A stretch of 64,000 bases of DNA from Arbacia lixula. Lineage: Eukaryota; Echinodermata; Echinoidea; Arbacioida; Arbaciidae. Below are positions 13,801-25,298 of the stretch, one piece after another. A model generated the notes under the pieces. That model did not search any database. It saw only the letters and a program-made list of their open reading frames with translations, and was not told the origin of the DNA. Within the stretch, counting starts at the first letter, position 1. Each line of letters begins with the position of its first letter. Location of the stretch: NCBI GenBank assembly GCA_963669155.1, contig OZ022593.1, positions 12,534,296 through 12,598,295 of the forward strand, written 5' to 3'. A program made the translations under genes and the position numbers.

Positions 13801-15217
13801 TTTCCATCGCAGTATTATTGAAAGAAAGGATAGATATGCAACCGAAATTATTACTTGGAGGTAGTAATGGAGATCACGTTGAAATGAAGTAGTAGCGATC
13901 TACCAATTCATTGCTGTTATCGATGAGTTCTTTATCGGTAGACCGTATGAAACATCATTGGTTGTTATATGTTAGTGTTGTCATAAACACACCCGAGGTA
14001 TGGCATAAAAAGGACTGAAGTACATAATGAGGTCAATTGCGATAAACGGTTGAAGTTTAGGGCAGATTATTCTTGAGATGGTGAAAAAAAAAACACTCAA
14101 GAAGCAAAGCACTAATAATGATCAGTCGCGGGTGCCCAAACCACCTCTTCGTCGCCGTCGAATATGTATCAGACCTAGCAACAATTAATTTATGCAGCAT
14201 ATTTAGGACTCGATAACGTAAATGCTATGTAACGGGTGAATGTTTTCTCGAGGATAGTTCCTTATCATACAGACTTGTGACAACATTCGTTAAATCGTTC
14301 ACTTTCTAGTTTCCTTTGATGATCAAAGACAGTATTGCGCATGTTTACTTAAGCTGGACTACAAATTCCTCAGATGTGGGCATAAGGGTCAAAGATATAA
14401 TATTATAATGATTACAGTTTGTAGAGTTCGCAATGAATCCTTAGTATGATAATTTGCATATACTTTGTTTCCAGGATAGAATACAGGCCCTTAAAAAAGT
14501 GTAGATCTGTTGTGATGCATTTCCTTTTGGTTCCGAACAATGCCACTCAAGCGAGCGGCTTACCAGTCTGCAGGCAAAGTCTATCGGGCTAGTGTCGGGC
14601 ACTTTCTTTGAGAGTCACCGCCATCACCAGCAGGTCGCTATTTACAATGAGGGTGTGGCACGTACACATCCCCGCATGACTTGTTTAGTGTAGAATCAGT
14701 TGTCTTGACAATATACCCATGTGACGTCACACTTGATCAACTTGATCAATTTCAATTTGTATCGCGGTTAAAAACTCATAATGTTCACCTACAAATGAAG
14801 ACATCGTGTCGTGGAGAAAGGTGCCTTTCTTGGAAATTTTTGCATCAATTCGTATATTCATCTACCTAAAGAAGAAACATCAGCGTGTCTATTGAGTGTA
14901 TCGTTATCTCTTTTTATCTGCACACCAGTCTGCTTGTCTGACAAATAACAATGTAAATAAATCACAAAATCTTTTTTTTTGTTTCTGATCATGTTATATT
15001 TCACGTCAAAAATGTAACTTAGCTGTTATTTTTGTCCGTGATGTTTGTTGTTGAAATCTCCCATTGATATACAGGTAATCGACCTTTAGGATACAATAAT
15101 CCAACGTTAAGTTATACAACGGCAATCACAAACGGGTTGATATTCTTCTTTATATAAAAATAGACTCGTTACCACAACTCTTTAACTCCTTGTGTGTCAA
15201 GTGCGAATTATGTTATC
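10836..15217. other. Pitx 3' flank, A+T-rich, no gene recognised
   Basis: No convincing coding exon, RNA gene or transposon was identified. It contains a G16 run at 11522-11537, A/T homopolymers (12042, 12480, 12631) and otherwise unremarkable A+T-rich sequence. Open frames here are short and match nothing I recognise. Confidence 0.6.
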
Positions 15218-15221
15218 AATA

Positions 15222-15470
15222 CTGCTCTACTTTGACAAAAGGAAGCAAGTGACAAATTATTCAAATTTGGGTTATTGGCACTCGCAAAATGTACACAGCA
15301 TTCCCTTCATACAGACAAACTCTGGAGAAGAGATATTCATCTTGTTGCAAGTTAATCAACCTGGCATGATGTGGTATTACACGGATGCCAATGCAAGTAA
15401 CAGATACATTTTGTTTATTTACAAGAAAAGTCTCTTTTGTAAGTTGCTTCCTTTTGTCAAAATACGGCAG
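15222..15470 (+). mobile_element. Inverted-repeat MITE, family 2 copy A (AATA duplication)
   Basis: A 249-bp non-autonomous element. The left end begins CTGCTCTACTTTGACAAAAG and the right end, reverse-complemented, begins CTGCCGTATTTTGACAAAAG; the match continues for about 35 bases. It is bordered by AATA at 15218-15221 and AATA at 15471-15474, a 4-bp target duplication. A second copy lies in the opposite orientation at 30327-30568, and the interior aligns along its whole length. It has no coding capacity. The superfamily is not assigned from termini alone. Confidence 0.85.
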
Positions 15471-15474
15471 AATA

Positions 15475-15830
15475 ATGCTTACAAATCCCACTGAGCAGCA
15501 TGTTATCTGGTACAGAAAGGCCTAAACTTGCTTGCCGCCCAACGTGGCTTGTTTTTATTCCTTCGAATAGAATAAACGATATAAATATATTCGTTGAAAG
15601 GTTTGGAATATCGCATTCTGTGAAAGGCCATTGCAAACGAGACGATTTTGCCACGATTCTGCAGTCGCAAGGGTCGATGACTGAAAATGTGACGTCACGT
15701 TCTTGTACAAATCCAATGACCGGGTCCTGTGTATTAGCCAGTCGCAGAGTCGTGCGATTGATCGGATCGCGTCGTCTGCGGTGGCCTTAAAATCGGGGAA
15801 ATGACTGGGAGGCATGAATGGTAACCATGG
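15475..15830. other. Complex, moderately G+C-rich segment after MITE copy A
   Basis: About 350 bases with several CpG dinucleotides, a CRE-like GTGACGTCAC palindrome near 15690, and an X-box at its right edge. Both strands stay open for about 90 codons, but neither translation resembles a known family. It could be a regulatory island or an old repeat. Confidence 0.3.
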
Positions 15831-15834
15831 TAAC
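15821..15834 (+). promoter_or_regulatory. X-box (RFX-type) motif 1
   Basis: The 14-mer GTAACCATGGTAAC fits the RFX consensus GTNRCC(N)0-3RGYAAC. The identical 14-mer recurs at 16740 and, reverse-complemented, at 18073. Function is untested. Confidence 0.45.
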
Positions 15835-16739
15835 ATGTACTCTGAGTTTTCCGATAATTCACGACAATCTAATCGGTTTTAAGCACAATGTGATTAATGT
15901 CGTCTTCAATGCAGTGATACATATAGATATGTTGACTCATCATATAAAATTGAACGCCGTAATATTATGTTACCTTTTCGCTCGATGGATATGATACAAA
16001 TTCAGACCACATGAGATTAATATGACATAAAAGTATTACTATCATATTATGTGATAGACTATATTGTTCTCTATTCCAAAACAAAGCTATGTCTTATAAA
16101 GATATGCAATTGATATCAGTCGTCAGACTGTACATTAGAGATTTTAGACATCAGAGATTTGAGACATTACGATCGATTTATACCGATTGCAAGACGCGGC
16201 CCAGGACTTCCATAATCGACCTGATATTGTACATCATGATATGAGACGAGATTATTATCTTTTGTTCTGTAGATTGATTTGATGTCTTTATGGAGCATCG
16301 CATACAATGGTCATTATATCTTTTTATATTCCTTGGATCTTATATGTAATCAACTGTGTCACATTAAGCATATGAGACGTTTGACAAAACCACGTTTTTT
16401 GATAGTCTATATATGTATTTAAAAATGTTCCATTGTTTTAATCTGTAACAATCACAATTTTGTTTTGGGAAAAATTGTAATAAAACCAGCACGACTCCGC
16501 TTCACCGTCATATAATGCTATACGATTGCATTCGAATTTTGTACATATGTGTATAACTTCGGTCGAGCGTTGAAGTTCAAAAATCTGAATGTTGATAAAA
16601 TTTTGGAAGTGTGATTATTACTGTATTAAGTGTTCTCCTGGTGTAATTATTTGTTGGTCAAGTTTCATTCCAACTTCCTTCACCTGAGTCCCCTGCCATG
16701 CCCTATATATTTTTATACGACTACCACTGTTATAGATTG

Positions 16740-16753
16740 GTAACCATGGTAAC
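16740..16753 (+). promoter_or_regulatory. X-box (RFX-type) motif 2
   Basis: Same 14-mer as motif 1; two more upstream bases (TG) are also shared, making a 16-base identity with the first site. The wider flanks differ, which argues against a simple recent duplication. Confidence 0.45.
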
Positions 16754-17565
16754 TGAGAGGATCCAGAAAGCCTCACAAATCGCTCAGTTCTTGTTTTCAT
16801 GAAGTTATTTGTCTTATTCAGTGTTATAGCCTCCTTTAAAACGTTTGGAAACTCACGTTGCATCGCTCACAACTCTTGTGTTATTGGTGTTATTGTGTTG
16901 TCATTAACTATTTTATTTTATTTGAAGGATTCATGAAGGATTCAATAGCCTTACAATGATCCACTAGTATTACTAAAACAGAGCATTTTGCAATTCTAAC
17001 TGACTATCTTGCCCCATCAGTTGGTTTGGTGCATATTTGTCATACTTTCGTGATCGTATCGAATGGTGTGGTCATATAAAGACAATTTAATAATGATATA
17101 AATATAGAAATGGAAATGCATAATCAATCAAATTTGACTTTCATCTCCGAAGGAATCTCTAAATTCAAAGAAATCAAATCATGTGATCTGAATCTGACAT
17201 TTAGATCTCACGTAGGATAATGGTAATGAGAGGATGGCTATCGCAATGAGTTCTAATACATATATTATACATCTGATACATATATTAGGTATTTGTTTCT
17301 GAAATGCATGTAAACCCATTCATTACCATTTAATCAAAGTCGCTATATATATATACACACGAATATACCTCCGCATATCACAAGTTGCAACCCGTATATT
17401 CCGAAATGTAATGGACCGTTGCAAATGAGAGTACGAAAAAGCGTAGGCTACATGCCTTTCCAATCTGAAATAGCATTCCAACCATTACAAATCTAAGAAG
17501 AACATCTACTATTGAAAGCACAATATATTAACTTGATGTGTATGCATGTGTTTGTGTGTGCAGTT

Positions 17566-17566
<1 letters not shown>

Positions 17567-17614
<48 letters not shown>

Positions 17615-17633
17615 CATGTGTGTGTGTTTCTGT

Positions 17634-17692
<59 letters not shown>
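17567..17692. repeat. Compound (GT)n(GA)n microsatellite
   Basis: About 78 bases of GT, with ATGTGC and TTTC interruptions, pass directly into about 48 bases of GA. On the opposite strand this produces spurious Ser/Leu- and Thr/His-rich open frames. Confidence 0.97.
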
Positions 17693-17694
<2 letters not shown>

Positions 17695-17754
17695 GTGGCC
17701 GTAGATAAAAAAAACGGGGATAAGCGATACGCAAGAAAAAAACGTGAGAGGAAG

Positions 17755-17784
17755 AAAGAGTAGAGGGAGGAAGAAAGAGAGTGA

Positions 17785-17824
<40 letters not shown>

Positions 17825-17882
17825 GGGGGCGAGGGAGAGAGAGAGAAGGAGAAAGAGAGAGAAAGAGAGCGAGGGAGAGAGG
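17755..17882. repeat. (GA)n-rich purine tract
   Basis: Degenerate GAGAGA/GAGGGA sequence 60 bases after the preceding compound microsatellite; probably part of the same expanded purine domain. Confidence 0.93.
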
Positions 17883-18072
17883 GACAATTCACTTGACAAG
17901 ACCTCGTAAGGATAAGAACAGCCAACACGTATGTTCTAAGTAATCATTATGGTATTCACGAAACCAGAAAACTTGCGACATAAATAAGTGCACATGTCTT
18001 ATAGTTACCTACATAAAAATCGTATTTATTGCTTTACTTATGACATTGCTTGAGCAAAACAATGTCCAGTAC

Positions 18073-18086
18073 GTTACCATGGTTAC
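18073..18086 (-). promoter_or_regulatory. X-box (RFX-type) motif 3
   Basis: GTTACCATGGTTAC on the + strand is the exact reverse complement of motifs 1 and 2. It lies 1.3 kb beyond motif 2, with unrelated flanks. Confidence 0.45.
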
Positions 18087-18089
18087 ATG

Positions 18090-20065
18090 TGACCAAAACA
18101 TTCGCAACGCATGATTTCGGGTTTAAATTTGACCGGTAAGGTGGATTAATGGAAACCACAAATCTGGAAATCTATCGCCTCCATGCCCTTAAACCGATTA
18201 ATGTGCTATTTAAAATGCTAAAATCATGGTTTTCGCCACCTCACCGCTATTCCACATTCCTCTTTTATTCTTAGCAAAACCACTGATCGAATTTTCTTCA
18301 CATGTTGACAACTCTTCTTCTGTAACTGGATGGGTGCTTAGTGTTATGTTCTTCCTAAACGTGGTTGTAATGGCAAAATTCTCCAAACCATGTAAGCCCA
18401 TTAAAGCCCGTTTTCATTTATTTCAACACCAAGCAGAAATACCTAGACAAAAAAGAGATTTGTTACACCGAATTGAAACAAATTACTTTCAGATTTACTT
18501 TCAAATAGTACTACATGTACATCGTACATTATAAGAGATATACAGTGCAACTCGACTGTTGGTAATGCTGTAGTAACACAAAAAGTCGAATTACGAAGTT
18601 CTAACGAATCAAAATGCCCTGTAACATACAAAGTGAAGATAAAACCGACACAATAATACATTAAGCATAGTTATTCAAAGTCTATTCAAAAGTAAAACTT
18701 GTAAAATTGCAATATAAAACTACATCAAGATACAAAAGAAAATATCAAGGAAATAAAAACATTTACAAATAAATACAGGAAATGTTACTTTCGCTTTTTA
18801 GTAACATTTTGCGTACCGAGGCCTATTTCAAATTAAGGTTTTTAAACCTTTAGAAATGCTACATTATTTTGTCCTAGCTATGTTTTATCACCTCATGTGA
18901 CATTGATATAATGTGATAAGAGCTATATTGTTATATTAACTATCTATATATGAGATATAAATTCGAAGTGAAAGCGTTGGATCCTTAACAGTAATGACTG
19001 ATTGATTGGCAGGGCAACCACTAGGTTAAAAGTAATTTCTTAAAGGTACCAGCACAGCCGATATAAAAAATACATACAGACACAAAATTAAACAATATTA
19101 AACAAATCAATTGCTCGTTCTTTCTTAACGTAAGTAGGAAGAAAGGGAACTATCGGCAGACAACCAGCCCACCAGGCCAACTACATGTAGTTGTTGAAGT
19201 CCTCGAGTATCCATAAATTGATACAAAAGACAGCTAAAGGCCATATTACGGAATAATCTACATTAAAGGAACAAACACAAGCATTGAGCAAGATTTTACG
19301 TTTGATTATTTGAATATATTTGAGCGGAAGTATACTGTCAATGAAAAAATGCAAGTTATCGGACTACTAGATGCCAAGCATCTTGACATCATCATTGAGT
19401 AGCATGCGAGCTGTCCATCTCGAGCCAAGATCAGGTGATGCGCTGCAGGGAGATAAATGTTGAGATTTAGATTAAGAAATGAGGTGATTAGCAATGTAAT
19501 CCAGGCAGGTGGTTACAGAGGGTAGAGAACAAAAAAATCAATATCTTAGGAGCAAACTGACTTTTCTTTAGTATACGTACAGGTTACTTGTTTTGTATTC
19601 CCGCTACTTGTTATTATTTATATGAATCCGTACAAGTTCCCTTTAAACTCTTCCGGCAATATATCCATATTTCAGTATCAAATCAAATCAAAGCCATATA
19701 AAAAGCTAAATGAGATTTGCAATATATAATACATTATACATTATACAAAAAACAACACTAGAATAATGAAAAATATAAGATGGATAAATATAATCAAAGG
19801 CAAACGAAATAGTTTTCAAAATTCTAACTGGTTCCTTAAAAGCATATAAGAAGTATCATTAATGATGATAGTAGAAAGTGTGTACAAGACGTAACATATA
19901 AAAGAAATATGATGTAAATCATATAAAACATTACATAAGCTGTTAAGAGTATATACGTAAGGGTTCATCCACAGTTAATTCTCTATATCCCAATGTAGGG
20001 GAAAATCGTCCTATAATGCACTTAGTAGTGACATCCGAATTATTATCATTCCGATTAGCATCACC
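18090..20065. other. A+T-rich intergenic stretch, no gene recognised
   Basis: No recognisable exon. Both strands around 18210-18534 stay open for 60-100 codons without a recognised domain. A 16-bp perfect palindrome CAACTACATGTAGTTG is at 19178-19193. The rest is plain A+T-rich sequence. Confidence 0.5.
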
Positions 20066-20070
20066 ACCAT

Positions 20071-20296
20071 AAAGCTACGTTCACATGGAAGCGGTTTCCC
20101 GTTGCCGCTCGCGGCGTCAAATTTGACGATACAATTTTGGCGCGCGGCAAAACTCGAAAATCGTTCCTTTGGCAAGCTATGAATGTCAAGGTATGTCATC
20201 GCTTCGCAAGAGGTAATAGCAGGTGTAGAAGGGTCACATAAGGGTTGCGTTATAATAAACGGCAGCGGCAAAAATTGTCCATGTGAGCGTGACTTT
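20071..20296. mobile_element. Inverted-repeat MITE, family 3 (ACCAT duplication)
   Basis: A 226-bp element. The left end reads AAAGCTACGTTCACATGGAA and the reverse-complemented right end AAAGTCACGCTCACATGGAC; both continue to a GCCGCT block. ACCAT precedes the left end (20066-20070) and follows the right end (20297-20301), a 5-bp target duplication. It is richer in G+C than its flanks and non-coding. Only one copy is seen in this window. The superfamily is undetermined. Confidence 0.75.
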
Positions 20297-20365
20297 ACCA
20301 TCATTATTTCTATCATAATCACCGTCATCGTCAGCATTAGTCCTTGTTATCCTTCTCTGTATTAA

Positions 20366-20730
20366 AGGGCATATACTGTACCGGGAAGACAAAAAAGCCT
20401 TCAAAATGTAATTGCTAGCAATCTTCTTGTCAATGGTCTTAAATTCATGTATTGTCTATTTTAGAAGCTTGCTGAAAGTTATTTGCCCTCAAATGATCCA
20501 CATATGGAGTAATTCATTATTAATGATTAAATCCTCAAAATGTTCGGCCCGAACATTTTGAGAATTTGTGATTTAATCACTCATTACTCCAAATGTAGAT
20601 CATTTGAGGGCAAATAACTTTCAGCAAACTTCTAAAATAGACAATACATGAATTTAAGACCATTGGCAAGAAGATTGCTAACAATTCCATTTTGAAGGCT
20701 TTTTTGCCTACCCGGTACAGTATATGCCCT
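20366..20730. mobile_element. 365-bp fold-back MITE, family 1 copy 1 (TTAA flanks)
   Basis: The whole element is one long inverted repeat: two arms of about 180 bases meeting at a centre that reads AAAATGTTCGG/CCCGAACATTTT. Arm-to-arm identity is high, with only scattered mismatches. The termini are AGGGCATATACTGTACC and its complement, and TTAA lies immediately outside both ends (20362-20365 and 20731-20734), the duplication made by piggyBac-type transposases. There is no coding capacity. A second copy of identical length lies at 44065-44429. If transcribed, it would form a hairpin long enough to be a small-RNA precursor (inference). Confidence 0.9.
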
Positions 20731-21045
20731 TTAAGTTACTCTCTATGTATAACTGTCGCATGATCAGTACATATAACTATACAATAGCGTGTATATTATT
20801 CGGGAGCTAAAGGTATTGACTGGTCTTCGCAGACTGATATCGATCATGAGCACTTATTTGCTGATTAATACATTTTTTGTGAATCTGTCAAACTTGAGAC
20901 AGCACTGATGCCCAATTTGTAAAGTTCAATAGTCACATATCGAATTATAATGGAATTACAGTGAACATCCAAAACATTACACAAGGAATATATAATCACA
21001 TAGGGGTGTCCTCATCTTCCTTCAAGTGAAAAGTTATTTTACCAA

Positions 21046-21700
21046 GTGGTATATCTCTGTGTCATGTCTCCATGTCTTGGAGAGCGACTTGAGAAAGGAG
21101 ACGGAAAGGCCGACTGGTGGCAAGAGTCTAGACCCATAGGGGGGTCATGTTACCGTACCCCACGGGGGACCACTTCCTGCCCCCCACAGCAGCATCTTCG
21201 ACACCCCTTAGACCCCCGTGTCCACCAGCCGCCCGTACCCCTCCGACAAAGACCGATCCGTTTTACCATTGTCATAAACGTCATCAGCAGCATCCGGGTC
21301 GATACTTCAGTTCCAGCAGGTCTCATTTACCGTAATGGTTCGGCTGGAAGTCAACCCCATACAGCCAGGAAGCCAGCCATCGCGGGGTAAGGAGCGAAAC
21401 GCTGAGCAGGTGGCCCGCCATGCTCCGCGGAACCCCGCCACCAGAGCGAGACATCAGCCGTGAAAGTGACGGCATCCTTCGTCTTCTTTCCCGCCTATGT
21501 CTTCCCGCCCTTTCCTTATCCACTCCGCTGCGTCATAATCTGTGAGAGAGAAGGAGGAAGCGCGCTGCGAGATGGAGCGGAGGCGCAATGTAGCTAAGAC
21601 GACCAGTTCTCCGACGGGACACACACGGCGTGGCGTGATATCAAGACTCCGTTCATTCCACTCCTAACACTTCTCCCCGGCCATGGCGTCGAGTGTCGAA
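21046..21700. other. G+C-rich complex island, non-coding as far as can be seen
   Basis: About 650 bases clearly richer in G+C and CpG than the surroundings, with C-runs near 21181 and 21204. Open frames of 60-115 codons occur on both strands but resemble no known protein. It could be a regulatory island, an unrecognised non-coding exon, or an old high-GC repeat. Confidence 0.35.
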
Positions 21701-24560
21701 TATGTACATTATCCAAACCTATCAACCCATTATATTTAGCCTAAACTGTATATCAATCATTTAGTGGCTGGGACTTCGTTTGACGACATTTTTAAATATA
21801 AGTTGTTTTTTGTACGTTACATTTTTACACTTTTAAATTAAGTGAGATGTAAATTAAGCACACGTATATGAGCAAAGGCCAAGTGCCCTCTCTTTTTAAA
21901 TTCTTGGAACTTAATTCAAACGTTAACCAAATATCACTTTGCACTAAATAAAATGCAATAAGCAATTGATTTTGATATTGTAAGATTTCCCATGCCAGGT
22001 TGATCATGTTGATATCTTTAAAAACAATTTTGATATATTTACAAATCTCTCTCAGATCCCTTTCCATTGCATACTTAAGGTCATCAGTTAAAAAATGTGA
22101 CTCTGAAATGTTTTTAAATTTACACGAAAAATGCAATAAGTCTGTATAAATAGTACCCGAGTGCTGCATGCTTGAATTTTCAAGTATTTTGATAACATAT
22201 ACACCAACTATGGAAGAACAGCCATATATAAATGATGGAAATATAAAACATGTAAATCTGTAATATTCACGATATACTTTGGTATTCACTCAAAGCCGTC
22301 CAATCTAAACAAATATTATATTCACAATGCAAGGAATATTTTTTCCAATTTAAAGCGCTCACGGAAAAAATATTCAGAGGATTATTATGAAATTTGAACG
22401 ATGCACGTGTCAGTTTTTTTTTTTCGCTGACATTGACAGAACTGAAGAAAATAGAATCTCTCTGTCCGTGACCATAATTGATTTTATATTTACATATTTA
22501 TTAAAAGATTTTTTTATAAAAAAGAAATGTTACAAGTCCTAATACATCAAGTAAGTGTGGGTATGGCAAAGGTTAATAACGCATGTAATCATTCTTCTTT
22601 ATATTATTATGTCTCAGTACTATAAAGCAAATTCATCTCGCAAACATCTTGATGTGAACGGCCTTTTGACGTTCATGACATAACGCCACGAGGAGACCTT
22701 TGGGTGTGAGATAAACTGCTGTTCGATAGGATATGTGTATTGCTTCTGAAAAAAAAACACCTGTGGCACACAAAGATTTAAGGCATAAATGTCGGTAATT
22801 CCATTTCAAATGCAATTTGGACAAATGAAAATTGATATACTTTATCACATTATTTCTTTCCTTCCTTTAAAATGCATGATGCTAATTAAACCAATTACAA
22901 GCATCCCTGAATAAAATAAAATTGAATATTCCTGTCAAAAAAGGTAAATGATCTTTCCTTTTCCTCCTATCAGAAAAAGACACATTATTACTTTTTTTGC
23001 CATATACATATGGAAGGTTTCGGCTTGCTTTTGGGCGTTGCTTGATATTAACCAGACTGCAGTATATGGCTATATTGCAATGCTTGCTTTTATTTCGGAG
23101 TGCAAAATGAAAGATTTAAGATCTATTGCATCTTTTACATATCGGCCTATGGCAGAATCGAGAGCAATTTACGGAGTTTCATTTTAAAAATTAAAACCTT
23201 CAATGTCATGGTCAATAACACTTTCTATATGCCTTTATCACCATGATCACACCCTTTCTGGGATATTATAGCGTGTAACATATCCCAATAAACTTGAACT
23301 TTTTTCTGATACATATAATCTGCCGTTTACCTTTTTTTTTTTATATTTCTCTCTCTCGCCCTCTGTCTCTTGCTTCCATCGGTGCCTCCCCTCCTTAATA
23401 ATCGACTGTGCCTATCTCTGATTTAAAAAGAAATGTATCTTGTTACAAATAATTTTTCCAGTTTGAAAACAATATGTTTGCCCACATTTCTTAAAGAAAA
23501 GCATACTCTGAATATCAAAGCTGAACTTCCCCAGTTGAACCTATGAGTTGAGTGACCTGTAAGTGCTACTTATGTTATTGATTTTTGCTTCGGAGCGAGT
23601 GCATGAAATCTCGGCTAAGGCCAATGTAATAACAAGTCATTGTTTCTCATACACAGTTGAGCATATCCACATGATAAACGCTTAATATAAAATACACATA
23701 TTATAATTCACCGTGGCCTGTGATTTTAAATTGATTAGTGTTTGTTCAGAGTTTATGTATGAATCATTTCATTTATTCTTAAGCATTACTGTTGGGATAT
23801 GTGCATAAGAGAATACAATATGGCTTGAATATCTTTGAGTCTAACAATCATTGCGTTTGACGGACGCTTGTAAATCGAATTTCAAATAATCACATTACTA
23901 ACTAAAGAATATCTAAGTGAATAGTTACTGACAATTTTAGAACAATTATATCAAGCCGTAGTTCAAAATCTATCAAGTAATTAAAAATATGAAAATGATA
24001 ATAACCTGTCAAACTCGTTGTATGTTGTTGAATGTCTTTAATGATCAAAACGCAAACATAATTTTCATCAAATAATGATTTATGATGTATGTTGCAACTG
24101 GCAATATTTTAGTGATACCTGTAATATTGCTTTATGAGAACGTATCTATATGCAACACACGATATAAACGTAATTCTGTTTAACGATGGCCATACCCCAC
24201 GGAACAGAACTAGCGACGTTTTCGCATATACAAAGATAATCTTCGTCACCTTATTTGTCAAAATTTGTACGTTAGCGCGCGTCTTACATCATAAAAACAC
24301 CGAGATGGATTTCATATCTTCATCTTCACCTTCATGTCCATATGTTCACCTTTATCTTCGCTAGCTATTCGGGGCGTTCTATAATGTTCCATGGATGTGT
24401 GCTTAAGTCGCATGCATGCTGGGGTAAAGAGAAGAGTACATGAAATTGAACAAGTGGAGACACGTTTAGACTAAAATAAATCCTATCCCATTTTTTCATG
24501 GCAAAATTTATACTGTCATGATGTAACAACAATGTTGCATGTTAAGTTTTCAGTTATGAG
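21701..24560. other. A+T-rich intergenic stretch, no gene recognised
   Basis: Nothing could be identified apart from short homopolymers and a CCCAATAAACTTGAACTT segment near 23283 that resembles a LINE 3' tail. An unusual - strand open frame at 21825-22289 is described in the findings. Confidence 0.5.
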
Positions 24561-24617
24561 GGGTGCTTACTTGTAGGAGTTAAGCAGGTTTCTTATTGGT
24601 TTGGACACTGGTTGGTG

Positions 24618-24770
24618 ACCGAGTGTCCGCGACGTCTCCGCAACCTCTTCTGGAGACAAGTCGCGTCTCCGGAGAGTCGCGGGAAATTCAAACATGTCTG
24701 GTCTTTTGGAGATTTTGTTCAGTCGCCAGTTTCCGCAATGTCTCCGCGACGTCTCCGCCAATGAAGTAGG
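24618..24770. repeat. Segment with 16-bp direct repeats (TCCGCGACGTCTCCGC)
   Basis: The 16-mer occurs at 24626-24641 and again at 24743-24758, with further GTCTCCGC variants between. The segment is CpG-rich and abuts the large GAT array. It looks like part of a dispersed element, but no termini could be defined. Confidence 0.5.
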
Positions 24771-24799
24771 AGGGAAGAGTGAGCAACTGCATTTGCTGT

Positions 24800-25263
24800 G
24801 ATTGTGATTACGATGACAATGATGATGATAATGATGGTGATGATAATGATGGTGATGATGATGATGGTGATGATGATGATGATGATGATGGTGGTGGTGA
24901 TGATGGGGATGATGGTGATGGTGGTGATGATGGTGATGGTGGTGATGGTGATGATGATGATGGTGATGGTGATGATGGTGATGGTGGTGATGGTGGTGAT
25001 GATGATGGTGATGATGATGATGATAGTGATGATGATGATGATGATGGTGATGGTGGTGATGATGGTGATGATGACGGTTATGATGATGATGATGGTGGTG
25101 ATGATGATGATGGTGGTGATGATGATGATGGTGGTGATGATGATGATGGTGGTGATGATGGTGATGATGGTGATGCTGGTAAAGATGGTGAGGATAGTGG
25201 TGATACTGATGATGTTTGTGATGGCGGTGGTGATGATGATGATGATGGTGATGGTGATGATGG

Positions 25264-25298
<35 letters not shown>

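Noticed and set aside
15555-15836. - strand frame containing LPWLP, also seen in a frame at 16618-16863
   Set aside because: The shared residues come from the identical X-box 14-mer, not from protein homology.
18210-18534. Open frames on both strands around 18.2-18.5 kb as a small gene
   Set aside because: Neither translation shows a known domain, splice context or codon bias, and frames of this length are expected in 64 kb of sequence.
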